Shown: one piece after another, positions 7,176-16,160 of the stretch
How the letters are laid out: the number at the start of each line of letters is the position of its first letter
Numbering within the stretch: position 1 is the first letter of the stretch
Origin: Microvirga sp. VF16
GTDB lineage: Bacteria > Pseudomonadota > Alphaproteobacteria > Rhizobiales > Beijerinckiaceae
NCBI RefSeq assembly: GCF_016864375.1
Contig: NZ_CP069354.1
Coordinates: 4,617,501 to 4,681,500 of the forward strand
Length of the DNA: 64,000 bases
Direction of reading: 5' to 3'
Program-made: the position numbers and the translations under genes
Notes under the pieces: model-generated
Seen by the model: the letters and a program-made list of their open reading frames with translations, nothing else
The model's database searches: none
Told to the model about the DNA's origin: nothing

Positions 7176-9299
7176 TCAGATGGATGTTTCGTGGCCTTGA
7201 TCACGCCTGAACAGCACGACGACGGTGCGCGCCTCGGCTCGGTATATCGGCCCAACGAGCGAAGGCGCTGTCCGCCACGGGACAATATCTGCCGGAGATT
7301 CGAGTGATGTATCGATCCATCGGCGCCATGTGCCGGGTCCGCCATCAGCTCCCGGCGGCAATTCGAAATCCAAGGGTTCCCAATATGCATTCAGGATCAG
7401 ATAGACGCAGATTCCCTCCTGTCGCACCTCCGCCTCGAGCGCGAGACTGTGGGAGTCGTGGCCCCAGTCGGGCTGGCCGACCCGAACGCCATGCCATGTC
7501 TTCTGCGCTTGCTGGAGCAGGCGGCTCAGGCTCACGCGCTGACGCTCATGCTCGGTTCCCCGCCGGGCCCGCCGCGCGGTAAGCAGACGCATGAACCGGT
7601 GCACGTCCGGGTGTCTGGCGAGCAGCGACCAATCGAACCAGCTTGTTTCATTGTCCTGACAATAGGCATTGTTGTTGCCGGCCTGGGTCCGCCGCACCTC
7701 GTCGCCCATCAGGATCATGGGCATGCCGAGGGAGAGCATCGTCACCGTCAGGAAGTTCTTGACCTGCCGATTTCGCAGCCTCTCCACGGCGGGATCATCG
7801 GTCGCGCCCTCTACACCGCAGTTCCAGCTATGGTTGTCGTCCGCCCCATCGCGATTATTCTCACCATTGGCCTCGTTGTGCTTGCGGTCATAGGACACGA
7901 GATCGTTGAGGGTGAAGCCATCGTGGCACGTGACGAAGTTGACGCTTTGCTCGGCCTCGCGCCCTTTATGTCCGTAAATCTCGGGACTTCCCAACAGTCT
8001 GTCGGCAATTCGCGCCACTGAACCCGGATCGCTTCGGAAGAATGCGCGCACATCGTCACGGAAGCGTCCGTTCCATTCCTTCCAACTGTCCCCGATGAAG
8101 CTGCCGACTTGATAGAGTCCCGCCGCATCCCACGCTTCCGCGATAAGCTTCGTACCGGCGAGCACAGGATCCGACTCGATGTCCCACAGGATCGGCGGGT
8201 TCGGGATCGGCTGCCCCATCGCATCCCGCGCAAGAACCGACGCAAGATCGAACCGAAACCCGTCCACATGCATCACCTCCACCCAATACCGGAGGCTGTC
8301 GGCGATCATCCGGCGCACGACGGCGTGGCCGGCATTGAGGGTGTTGCCGGTACCAGTGTAGTCCGCGTAGCGCGAGCGATCCCTCTCAAGAGTGTAATAT
8401 GCGGTGTTATCCACCCCACGGAAGCAGAGAGTCGGCCCATCACGGTCACCCTCCGCGGTGTGATTGAACACGACGTCGAGGATAACCTCTATGCCGGCCC
8501 GGTGCAGGGCCTTGACCATATCACGGAACTCGTTCACCGGCCCGAGCAGGTCCTGGCGCGAGCTGTAAGCCTGATGCGGCGAGAAAAAGGAGACGGGCGC
8601 ATAGCCCCAATAGTTGACCTTGCCCGGTGGACAATCCTGCGCATCGAACTGGAACACCGGCATCAGCTCGACGGCCGTGATACCCAATTCCTGAAGGTAC
8701 GGGATCTTCTCGACTAGACCGGCGAAAGTGCCACGGACCTTCTCATCGACACCGGAGCTGGGGTGACATGTGAACCCACGCACATGCATCTCGTAGATGA
8801 TGGTCTGGGCAGAGAACCGCCGCAGGGGGGCATCGCCTTCCCAGTCGTAAGCGGACGGGTCCACAACCACGCTCTTCATCGCCGTGGAAGTGTTCTCGCC
8901 CGGCTTTCGCGCAGCATCGCGGCTGTAATTCTTCGGCACGGCCACACCGCGGCCGTAGGGATCGAGGAGAAGCTTGCGGGGATCGAATCGCATGCCCCTC
9001 GCGGGCTCGAACGGCCCATCCATGCGATAGCCGTAGAGTTGTCCCGCCGCCAGACCCGGGACGAAGACGTGCCAATAGTGATAGGTGCGATTGATGGTAG
9101 GATCCAGGCGGACCACCTGCCGCGCCTGTGCCTCGTCGGCGTGGTCGAACAGTAGTAGCTCCACCCCAGTCGCATGCTTGGAAAAGACGCTGAAGTTCAC
9201 TCCCTCGCACATGGGTGTCGCTCCCAGCGGCGATGGAACTCCCAGTGCAGAGGCCCGGAAACGGCTTGGGTGCGTCCCCTCGTCCTTACGCTGATGCAT
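7176..9299 (-). CDS. glgX: Glycogen debranching enzyme GlgX
   Basis: A 707-residue GH13 enzyme that hydrolyses alpha-1,6 branches of phosphorylase-limit glycogen. An N-terminal CBM48-like domain (SALGVPSPLGATPMCEGVNF) precedes the catalytic barrel. Barrel motifs: DVVFNHTAEG, the nucleophile Asp in DGFRFDLASVL (about residue 348), the acid/base Glu in LIAEAWDAAG (about 384) and the third acid in TCHDGFTLNDL (about 456). The start at 9299 is preferred over upstream GTG/ATG codons because GAGGGG lies nine bases before it. It is the last gene of pfkB-glgP-glgX, all read leftwards, so it acts on the limit dextrin made by GlgP. Confidence 0.93.
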   Translation of the reverse strand: MHQRKDEGTHPSRFRASALGVPSPLGATPMCEGVNFSVFSKHATGVELLLFDHADEAQARQVVRLDPTINRTYHYWHVFVPGLAAGQLYGYRMDGPFEPARGMRFDPRKLLLDPYGRGVAVPKNYSRDAARKPGENTSTAMKSVVVDPSAYDWEGDAPLRRFSAQTIIYEMHVRGFTCHPSSGVDEKVRGTFAGLVEKIPYLQELGITAVELMPVFQFDAQDCPPGKVNYWGYAPVSFFSPHQAYSSRQDLLGPVNEFRDMVKALHRAGIEVILDVVFNHTAEGDRDGPTLCFRGVDNTAYYTLERDRSRYADYTGTGNTLNAGHAVVRRMIADSLRYWVEVMHVDGFRFDLASVLARDAMGQPIPNPPILWDIESDPVLAGTKLIAEAWDAAGLYQVGSFIGDSWKEWNGRFRDDVRAFFRSDPGSVARIADRLLGSPEIYGHKGREAEQSVNFVTCHDGFTLNDLVSYDRKHNEANGENNRDGADDNHSWNCGVEGATDDPAVERLRNRQVKNFLTVTMLSLGMPMILMGDEVRRTQAGNNNAYCQDNETSWFDWSLLARHPDVHRFMRLLTARRARRGTEHERQRVSLSRLLQQAQKTWHGVRVGQPDWGHDSHSLALEAEVRQEGICVYLILNAYWEPLDFELPPGADGGPGTWRRWIDTSLESPADIVPWRTAPSLVGPIYRAEARTVVVLFRRDQGHETSI

Positions 9300-9362
9300 C
9301 GTCGTGGTCCCCTCAGGCCCGCTCCAATCCTGCCGCATCACCCCTCGGTATCGCCGATGCTC

Positions 9363-11873
9363 TCAGGGCACCGGGCACGGCTGCACGTTCCAGATCTGGG
9401 ACGCATATTCTGCAATCGTCCGGTCGCTGGAGAACCTTCCCGAACTGGCAACGTTCAGGATGACTTTTCGCACCCAAGCATCCGGATCAGCATAGAGATC
9501 GAGCAGCCGCTGGTCCGCTTCGAGATAAGACGTCAGATCGGCCAAGTGTCTGTAATGGTCGCCATGCGTGAGCAGGACATCGCGCAACGGTTCGAAGATG
9601 CCGGGCTCATAGCGGCTGAAGTGATTTGAGAAGATGAGATCCAGCGCGGCACGCGTTTCCGGCTCGTTGTCGTAATGCCAGTACGGACTATACCAGCCTC
9701 GGCTGCCCGCCACCTGTTCGGCCGTTAGCCCGAACAGGAAAAAGTTGTCCTCGCCGGCGGCCTCGGCCATCTCGATCGTCGCTCCGTCGCGGGTCCCGAG
9801 CGTCAGGGCCCCGTTCATCATGAACTTCATGTTGCTCGTGCCGCTCGCCTCATAGCCCGCCGTCGAGATCTGGTTGGAGACGTCGCTGGCGGGAATCAGT
9901 CTCTCGGCCAGCGACACGCAATACTCGGGCAGGAACACCACCTTCAGGCGCCCCTTGACGGCCGGATCTGCGTCAATCGTGTCAGCCAGATTGTTGAGGA
10001 ACTTGATGATGATCTTGGCCAGCTGATAGGCCGGCGCCGCCTTGCCCGCGAAGACGAACGTGCGCGGAGCCATCTCAAGGTCTGGGTTCTCCCGCAGCCG
10101 ATTGTAGAGCACGACAATGCGCAGCCCATTCAGCAGTTGCCGCTTGTACTCGTGAATGCGCTTGATCTGGCTATCGAAGATCGATGCCGGATCCACGACC
10201 ACTCCGGACGTCGACTTGAGCCACTCGGCGAACCGCGACTTGGCATCCTGCTTGGCCCTGCGGATGTCATCCCTGAAGCTCCTGTCGTCAGCGAGCGGCT
10301 TGAGTTTTTCCAATTCGGCAAGATCCGTGATCCAGCGGTCGCCGATGGCGTCGGTGATGATCCCGGCAAGGGCCGGGTTGGCCAACAGCAGCCACCGACG
10401 CGGCGTCACGCCGTTCGTCTTGTTGCTGAAGCGCTCCGGAAACATCTCGGCGAGATCCTTGACGGTCACCCTTCGCAGCAGACCGGAATGGATCGCGGCA
10501 ACGCCGTTCGTACTATGCGAGCCGACGATGGCGAGGTTCGCCATCCGGACCTTGCGCCCGCCGCGTTCGTCGATGAGGCTCACGCGTTCGACACGGCCCT
10601 CGTCGCCGGGGAACCGGTTCCGCACATCGTCAAGGAGGCGGCGATTGATCTCCAGGATGATCTCAAGCTGCCGCGGCAGCAGCACCTCGAACCACCGCAG
10701 GGGCCACTTCTCCAATGCCTCGGGCAGGAGGGTGTGGTTCGTATAGGCCAGCGTCCGCCGGGTAAGGTCCCAGGCCTCGTCCCATCCGAGATGCGCCTCA
10801 TCGAGGAGGATCCGCATCAACTCGGCAACGGCAAGGCTGGGATGCGTGTCGTTGAACTGGATGGCGGCCCTGTCGGGAAGGGCGCGCCAATCGGGATTGT
10901 TCCGACGGAAGCGCCGCACGAGGTCGGCCAGCGAGCAGGCGACGAGGAAGTACTCCTGCACGAAGCGCAGGCCTTGCCCCATGCTCGTGGAGTCGTCGGG
11001 ATAAAGCACGCGCGTCAGGGTTTCGGCCGAGAGCCGCTCGGCCAGCGCACCCACGAAGTCGCCGGCGCTGAACTCATGGAAGTCGAACGCCTCGGGCGCC
11101 GCAGCCGCCCAGAGCCGGAGCGTGTTGATGGTCCTGCCACCGTAACCGACGACAGGCCGATCATAGGGGATCCCCAGAAGGATCGATGGCTCACCAAGGA
11201 CTGCGGCGAGCTTTCCGCTCCGCACCTCGAACGAGCAGCCGAGCCTGACCTCCACCTGCTCCTGCGGCCGGGCGGCCTCCCACGGATCGGGTCGCCGCAA
11301 CCAGTTGTCCGCCTCCTCGTGCTGCCAGCCATCCCGGATCGACTGACGGAAGATGCCGTACTCGTACCGTAACCCGTAGCCCATGGCAGGAAGCTGCATC
11401 GTTGCCATCGAGTCGAGGAAGCAGGCCGCCAGCCGGCCGAGCCCGCCATTCCCCAGGCCGGCATCGGGCTCCTGTTCAAGCAGGGCGAGCCAGTCGAGCC
11501 TCTTCTCATCGACAGCCTGCTTTACCATCGGGTCAAGAAGGAGGTTCATGATGTTGTTGGCCAGGGAGCGCCCGATGAGGAACTCCATGGAGAGATAGTA
11601 GATGCGCTTGGCGTTCTCGCGCTCATAGGTCCGCTCTGTGAGGAGCCAGCGCTGCGAGAGGACGTCTCTTACGGACTTGGCGGCGGCCTCGTACTGCTCG
11701 CGCGGGCCGATCGCCTTCGGATCCATGACATTGTCGAACATGAGATGGCGCTCGTAGAGCGCGTTACTCGCCCCTGTGAGCTGAACCGGTCCACATGCAT
11801 ATTGCTTGAGGAGTTCCCTGGCCGTGGGAGAAGATGAGATCTTCGCGACGGTTCTGGTCCTGTCGCTGTTCAT
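9363..11873 (-). CDS. glgP: Glycogen phosphorylase
   Basis: An 836-residue GT35 enzyme that releases glucose-1-phosphate from glycogen using pyridoxal phosphate. Family signatures include RIYYLSMEFLIGRSL, the GLGNGGLGRLAACF loop and the pyridoxal-lysine region EASGTSNMKFMMNG (about residues 672-686). The start at 11873 has GAGAGGGAT upstream. It lies between pfkB and glgX with short gaps in one leftward unit. Together these direct glycogen carbon to the lower pathway. No glgA, glgB or glgC is present in this window. Confidence 0.95.
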   Translation of the reverse strand: MNSDRTRTVAKISSSPTARELLKQYACGPVQLTGASNALYERHLMFDNVMDPKAIGPREQYEAAAKSVRDVLSQRWLLTERTYERENAKRIYYLSMEFLIGRSLANNIMNLLLDPMVKQAVDEKRLDWLALLEQEPDAGLGNGGLGRLAACFLDSMATMQLPAMGYGLRYEYGIFRQSIRDGWQHEEADNWLRRPDPWEAARPQEQVEVRLGCSFEVRSGKLAAVLGEPSILLGIPYDRPVVGYGGRTINTLRLWAAAAPEAFDFHEFSAGDFVGALAERLSAETLTRVLYPDDSTSMGQGLRFVQEYFLVACSLADLVRRFRRNNPDWRALPDRAAIQFNDTHPSLAVAELMRILLDEAHLGWDEAWDLTRRTLAYTNHTLLPEALEKWPLRWFEVLLPRQLEIILEINRRLLDDVRNRFPGDEGRVERVSLIDERGGRKVRMANLAIVGSHSTNGVAAIHSGLLRRVTVKDLAEMFPERFSNKTNGVTPRRWLLLANPALAGIITDAIGDRWITDLAELEKLKPLADDRSFRDDIRRAKQDAKSRFAEWLKSTSGVVVDPASIFDSQIKRIHEYKRQLLNGLRIVVLYNRLRENPDLEMAPRTFVFAGKAAPAYQLAKIIIKFLNNLADTIDADPAVKGRLKVVFLPEYCVSLAERLIPASDVSNQISTAGYEASGTSNMKFMMNGALTLGTRDGATIEMAEAAGEDNFFLFGLTAEQVAGSRGWYSPYWHYDNEPETRAALDLIFSNHFSRYEPGIFEPLRDVLLTHGDHYRHLADLTSYLEADQRLLDLYADPDAWVRKVILNVASSGRFSSDRTIAEYASQIWNVQPCPVP

Positions 11874-11984
11874 ACTTTCATCCCTCTCGTGTCGCCGGGC
11901 GCTGCTGTCAAAGGTAAGTCCATCATTCCGATCCGCTGCCGGCTCGATACGCGGCCTTCGGTCCCTCAAAGTTCGAGATATCGC

Positions 11985-12929
11985 TCAGCCCGAGGCTCCC
12001 GGGTTGCCTCGCTTGAGATCGTGATAGATACGCTCCACGTCGGCCTGCCGGCACAGTTCGGTTCCCGCCGTCAGGACTGCGGCAGTCCCGGCCGCCATGC
12101 CCAGGACGAAGGCATCCTCCGGACTTCGCCCTTGCGACAGGCCGAAGATCATGCCGGCCAGGAAGCTGTCACCGGCACCGACGGCGCTTTTGGGCACCAC
12201 CTCTACGCCCCGGATACGGACACACTTGCCTCGGGTCCCGAGCAGCGCCCCGTCGCGACCGAGCGTCAGGGCGACGATTTCCGCCGCTCCCGAGGCAATG
12301 AGTTCCTGAAGTGCTGCCTCCTGGTCCGCAGGATCCGGGAGTTTCCGGCCGATCAAGCTTTCCAGTTCGCCCAGACTCGGCTTGATCAGGTAGACACCTT
12401 GCCGTGTGGCATGACGGAGAGCCTCACCGGAGGTGTCGAGAACCAGCTTCGCTCCCTTCCGGGCGGCGATCTGGCCCACTCGGACATAGAAGTCATGCGG
12501 GACACCACGAGGCAGGCTGCCGCTCGCGACCAGATAATCGCAATCGATTCCTTCCAGCACGGAAAGGCAGACCTGCCATTCATCCGCAGTCACGGCGGGA
12601 CCTTCGGGGACAAAGCGAAACTCCAGGCCGGACGATCTCTCATGCACGGTGTGGCTGACACGCGTATGTCCCCTGATGGGAATGCGCCTGATGTCGATAC
12701 CGGCAGCCTGCACCAATTGATCGAGGATCGGCCCTGTCGCTCCCCCCGACAGGTAGACGGCTAGGGCGGAGCCACCAAGCTCCTTGACGACACGGGCAAC
12801 GTTGATCCCGCCCCCGCCAGGATCATAGCGCTCAGCCCAGGTCCTGATCTTGTGTATGGGCCGGACCTCCTCCGCCTCCGCTGCGCCATCGATGGCAGGG
12901 TTCAGAGTCAGCGTCACAACTCCTGTCAT
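11985..12929 (-). CDS. pfkB: PfkB-type phosphofructokinase (1-phosphofructokinase/LacC-like)
   Basis: A 314-residue PfkB-family sugar kinase. It has the N-terminal TLTLNPAIDG motif, the substrate region DPGGGGINVARVVKELGG and the C-terminal GAGDSFLAGMIFG box carrying the catalytic Asp. This TLNPA.D start is typical of the FruK/LacC/PfkB-6-phosphofructokinase group. The start at 12929 has AAGGATAA upstream. As first gene before glgP and glgX it probably phosphorylates fructose-6-phosphate derived from glycogen; specificity for fructose-1-phosphate or tagatose-6-phosphate cannot be excluded. Confidence 0.85.
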   Translation of the reverse strand: MTGVVTLTLNPAIDGAAEAEEVRPIHKIRTWAERYDPGGGGINVARVVKELGGSALAVYLSGGATGPILDQLVQAAGIDIRRIPIRGHTRVSHTVHERSSGLEFRFVPEGPAVTADEWQVCLSVLEGIDCDYLVASGSLPRGVPHDFYVRVGQIAARKGAKLVLDTSGEALRHATRQGVYLIKPSLGELESLIGRKLPDPADQEAALQELIASGAAEIVALTLGRDGALLGTRGKCVRIRGVEVVPKSAVGAGDSFLAGMIFGLSQGRSPEDAFVLGMAAGTAAVLTAGTELCRQADVERIYHDLKRGNPGASG

Positions 12930-13124
12930 CACATTATCCTTGACGTTGAAGCCGGTCGCGTAAAGGACCCGACCTATCGGGAGAGTCCGCGCCACTCACT
13001 CCCAAATAGCGCAGTCGATCTCGCTGTCCCGTCCGGATGGCTGGATCCTCATGACGACGCGCCCATCGATCCTGTTGTCGCGGAGCTTGATAGAAAGTAA
13101 CGATCCCTTGACACTTTGGGTCAT

Positions 13125-13148
13125 CGGGCATCGCTGCAGCGATGCCCG
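13125..13148. repeat. 24-bp perfect palindrome
   Basis: The sequence reads CGGGCATCGC followed by its continuation through a central TGCA to its exact reverse complement. It lies just past the stop of the leftward gene 13153-13446, where a terminator is expected, but no T-run follows on either strand. It could be a hairpin that stabilises a 3' end or a protein-binding site. Confidence 0.5.
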
Positions 13149-13152
13149 GGTG

Positions 13153-13446
13153 CTAGCCGCCAGCCTTGACCCGCTTCAGAAGAGTCTCGATGTCATCCGT
13201 CAGATCCACGATGGCCCGCGGATGTCGCTGCTTCCCCATGCGCCACTGCTCACGCTGCGACGCAGTTGTCTTCAACTGGAGTGGCGGCGTACTGGACCTC
13301 GGAGGCTCAACGGGAGTGCGAGGTGCGCCTTGCTTCACGTCACTGTGGATCAAGTAAATCGCAATGACCATCAGCATCGGCACAAGGGCGATCAGTCCCA
13401 GCGCGATCCAGTCCTGAGGTGTCATGTTCGACCAAAGAGCATCCAT
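13153..13446 (-). CDS. Small single-pass membrane protein, hypothetical
   Basis: A 97-residue protein with one strongly hydrophobic helix (about residues 13-32, IALGLIALVPMLMVIAIYLI) and a charged, proline-containing tail expected in the cytoplasm or periplasm, ending with a predicted helix (VDLTDDIETLLKRVKAGG). The start at 13446 is preceded by GGGGAGG at good distance, which supports real translation. I do not recognise a family. It lies upstream of pfkB in the same direction, but about 220 bases separate them. Confidence 0.6.
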   Translation of the reverse strand: MDALWSNMTPQDWIALGLIALVPMLMVIAIYLIHSDVKQGAPRTPVEPPRSSTPPLQLKTTASQREQWRMGKQRHPRAIVDLTDDIETLLKRVKAGG

Positions 13447-13831
13447 GGGAAGCCTCCCCGAATGACCTCGGATTATGCCGTCCCGGAGACATACGTTGTC
13501 CCAGCAGGGATGGGGCCGCCCATTCTATCGCCGATTGTCTCCCGGTCGCACGATCAAAATGGGATATGCCGTCACTTAGGTAGTCATGAATGGTCTCAGG
13601 GCACGAGTCAGGCCCGACACTGATCCTGCCGTGATGGTGCGCGACCGAATAATGCGACAACGACGCAAATCGGCCAATGCGGACGCGGTCAGCTCTGGCC
13701 TCTGTGGCTGGGGATCCGGAGCGGTGTGGTTCAAACTGTCAAGACATTGTCCCCTTCGATATTGAACCGAGTAAAGCCGGACGCAGCACACATGCTGCGC
13801 TCAGAGTAACAGAGTGTCAGATCACAAATCC
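13447..13831. other. Gene-free interval downstream of repC
   Basis: No gene is supported in these 385 bases. The stretch contains the IS-end-like repeat at 13732-13754 and otherwise nothing I can name. Confidence 0.4.
13732..13754. repeat. IS-end-like repeat, right copy
   Basis: CAAACTGTCAAGACATTGTC followed by CCC is the reverse complement of the repeat at 2457-2481 with about one mismatch over 22 bases. The two copies point outward from the 11.3-kb segment carrying the GH1 and glycogen genes. Confidence 0.5.
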
Positions 13832-14980
13832 TCAAACCATTCTGCGCCTCCTCAAAGTCAACAGTTCCGCTTCGAGATCAATTCGACCAGCCTTGATCAT
13901 GCGCACGATGGAACGGAAATAGCCGCCAGCATTCCGGATGCGGTTTCGACCGCTTGAGACGTCATCGTCATAGAGCTGCAGGACATAAATCGCGGCCGTC
14001 GCAGCTTGGACAGCGCCGATCTCCTCGACGGCCTCATCCCACGCGCTCGAGTGAGCCGCGAGAGACGCTCTCAGGAAGCGCCCCGCCGCAACAACATCGA
14101 CGATGTCGCGGATGGGATGGGAACAATGGGAAACCACCGGACAGGCTTCGGAAATCAAAGTCGGCAGCAGCGGCCGGGATGGCAGCTGGTTTCGACCGGC
14201 AGGCTGAGCATCAACTCGGATGCCCTTGTCACAAGTCTCACTAGGCAATCCTTTCTCTGTTTCTATTTGTCGGCATTCCGTGCCGCCACAGCCCGCCTGA
14301 TAGAAGGCTTCTTCGGCGAGTTGCCGGACCTCTTTCCACGCTTTGAGCAGCCCCTCTGGAAGGGTCGATCCAGAACGCCTGGGGGTGCGGGCCTTCAGTG
14401 TGGCGAGGCTGCTCTCGATCTGACCGCGATTAACGGCAGGGTGATATTGAGCGAGCGCACTGAGCGCTTCCTCGACCGCACGGCGGCAGATGGTAATCTC
14501 GTCAAAGGAACGCTTCAGGTGTTCCTTCAGGCGCTTCTGTTCGGCAATGACCGCGGTCCACTCGCCTCTGCGGGCATAGAGTGGTGTCAGATCGAATCCG
14601 AAGGCATCCACGATGGTGCCGGCAGCATCGCGCACAGCATAGCGTTTGCCGTTGGACGAGTCCTTCGGGATCACCAGCTGACATTCGATGAGGGCCCGAA
14701 CGGCATTGCGAACGGCACGTTCCGATAGCCCCGTCGTGGACATCAGACGCTGATTGGAAGGCCAGACAAGCAGCCGGTCCATCTCCTGTTCGCCCCAGCA
14801 CGCCACCAGTTGGCTCAACACCAGACGCTGCGGAGCACTCAATCCAAGCGCCTTCTCGGCTTCGCGAGCGGACGCCGAGAGTTCTTTGCGTGTCACGGCG
14901 CGCCCGGCTTCGAGCGCAAACTTCCTCGCGGCCAAAGCAGCATGTCTCAGCCGCCGGCCTCCTGACGATGCAAGCTGCAT
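13832..14980 (-). CDS. repC: RepC-type plasmid replication initiator (orphan)
   Basis: A 382-residue protein that I recognise as RepC, the initiator of repABC replicons. Recognisable pieces: a winged-helix N-terminal half with LLVWPSNQRL (70-79) and TGLSERAVRNAVRALIE, then NGKRYAVRD (110-118) and DAFGFDLTPL (125-134). The C-terminal domain has AATAAIYVLQLYDDD and NAGGYFRSIVRMIKAG, matching the usual GGYLR.L..KA.AG end. The start at 14980 is preferred over a GTG at 15040 because GGAGGG precedes it by five bases. An AT-richer dip near 14240-14275 falls inside the gene, where oriV lies in repABC plasmids. No repA or repB adjoins it. Confidence 0.85.
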   Translation of the reverse strand: MQLASSGGRRLRHAALAARKFALEAGRAVTRKELSASAREAEKALGLSAPQRLVLSQLVACWGEQEMDRLLVWPSNQRLMSTTGLSERAVRNAVRALIECQLVIPKDSSNGKRYAVRDAAGTIVDAFGFDLTPLYARRGEWTAVIAEQKRLKEHLKRSFDEITICRRAVEEALSALAQYHPAVNRGQIESSLATLKARTPRRSGSTLPEGLLKAWKEVRQLAEEAFYQAGCGGTECRQIETEKGLPSETCDKGIRVDAQPAGRNQLPSRPLLPTLISEACPVVSHCSHPIRDIVDVVAAGRFLRASLAAHSSAWDEAVEEIGAVQAATAAIYVLQLYDDDVSSGRNRIRNAGGYFRSIVRMIKAGRIDLEAELLTLRRRRMV

Positions 14981-15033
14981 CGTATCCCTCCATGTTGAGG
15001 GCAAAGCGGGAGCGTCCACCGAAACCGATGTTG

Positions 15034-15063
15034 TTGACACCCAGCTTATCGGGATGGCATAAG
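15034..15063 (+). promoter_or_regulatory. Promoter of the antisense ctRNA
   Basis: A perfect -35 box TTGACA (15034-15039), an 18-base spacer and a -10-like CATAAG (15058-15063). It points away from repC on the opposite strand, as the strong ctRNA promoter does in repABC plasmids, and is followed by the two-hairpin RNA. Confidence 0.6.
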
Positions 15064-15069
15064 GATTAC

Positions 15070-15143
15070 TGTCAAACGAATCCGTCGCCGTCCCTCGGTG
15101 ACTCCAAAGGCCCTCGAAGTTCCCGCTTCGTGGGCCTTTTGCT
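15070..15143 (+). ncRNA. Putative incompatibility antisense RNA (ctRNA) of repC
   Basis: A predicted RNA of about 70 nt antisense to the repC leader. It contains stem-loop 1, GTCGCCG-TCCCT-CGGTGAC (15084-15102). The intrinsic terminator is AAAGGCCC with inner CGAAG/CTTCG and closing GGGCCTTTT (15106-15140), followed by a T-rich tail. In repABC plasmids the ctRNA is a 50-60 nt antisense RNA between repB and repC with this same two-hairpin plan. It base-pairs with the repC leader and represses repC, setting copy number and incompatibility. Position, direction, promoter and terminator all fit; expression is inferred. Confidence 0.65.
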
Positions 15144-16060
15144 TTGCCTAGCCTTGGTTCACGTTTGTCTTCTCCTGATCGAAGAGCGCTGCGGGGCGAT
15201 GGGCGATCGCATGCCGGCTTGCTCGATCACCCCTCGCGAGGGTGTCGAACCCACGCCGATGACCTCAGATGCCAAGCACGTCGGCCTCCCGGAATCCTGC
15301 TCAACGACAGGTTTCTCGGAAGTGCCGATGACCGCGGTACTCAGCGTACCGACGGTGCAAACTCCATTGTCTCGTAACGCCGCCAGAGATGTCCGATTCG
15401 GTGTTACGGGTGGAGTCGATCTGTAAGAATTGGTTAAGGCTGACCACAGATTTGTTGAAAAGGCGGAAGCCATGCGATTCGCCGGGGTAGAACCGCCGAG
15501 TCAAGACAAAGCTGATATTGACTACACGGCGACCGCTTGATTCGACTGCTATCCAGCTTTTACTGAAACGGCCTCGGAGTTATCCACGGAATGCTGGATG
15601 GACTACCAGGTATATTTCAGATTACATCTTGATCGATGCCTTAATTCAGCATCGGTGATCTCGGGTGATGCAGTCGCACGTATGCTGGTGCTTGCCCGCA
15701 ATCCGCCAAAGAGCGCGATGAAGCTGCCGTTGAAGCTATTCTTCCGTGCGCTCGATATAGCGTGCGGCGAGCAGGCACAGCTTCACTCGCATAGCAACCT
15801 GCCACTGATCGACGTCGACCTTGGGCGCAGTGAGGCCATCCATCGAGCGATAATCGGCTAAAGACTGTCGTTGCGGCGTCAAATGCGGACCACTGACTCA
15901 GTAGCAGAGACGAGCCGGAGCCTTCCATTGTGGCAACCGCTATTGAAAAATCTCGGGTGCGGACGCTGTTTCATTTAGGAAAACCCACTGGCAAGCAAGC
16001 AGATACTACTTTAGTCGCTGCAGGCCGGATTGCGATCATCATAACGGACAGGTCTTTGAG
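15144..16060. other. Gene-free interval upstream of repC
   Basis: About 900 bases where repB would be expected in a repABC operon, but I find no repB or repA remnant. The short open frames are unsupported. A DnaA-box-like TTATCCACG lies at 15580-15588. The 15540-15620 part is relatively AT-rich. Confidence 0.4.
15580..15588 (+). promoter_or_regulatory. DnaA-box-like sequence
   Basis: TTATCCACG differs from the consensus TTATCCACA at the last position. It is a single site about 600 bases from the repC start, so a link to replication is only suggestive. Confidence 0.3.
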
Positions 16061-16066
16061 CATTCC

Positions 16067-16083
16067 TATAACCTTCAGGAATA
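16067..16083. promoter_or_regulatory. LysR box upstream of the solute-binding protein gene
   Basis: TATAACCTTCAGGAATA has the LysR-type pattern TAT-N11-ATA. The same box (15 of 17 bases) occurs at 18630-18646, and in both places TTGAC follows exactly 20 bases after the box, inside the shared string CGACTTTGAC. This is strong evidence for a common regulator, most likely the LysR protein encoded at 17710-18627. Confidence 0.75.
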
Positions 16084-16160
16084 AAGTGCCCAATTTTTCG
16101 ACTTTGACATAAGTTTGTCTGCCTTACAGCCTCTGGCTTCCAGACGGGAGAATAAAGGCT

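Noticed and set aside
10137..11372. 411-codon open frame antisense to glgP
   Set aside because: Glycogen phosphorylase motifs on the other strand explain the open frame.
13125..13148. Perfect palindrome considered as an intrinsic terminator
   Set aside because: No T-run on either strand, so I list it only as a palindrome.
15598..15861. 87-codon plus-strand frame in the repC upstream gap, and an overlapping minus-strand frame
   Set aside because: No ribosome site, no known similarity, and neither resembles RepA or RepB.
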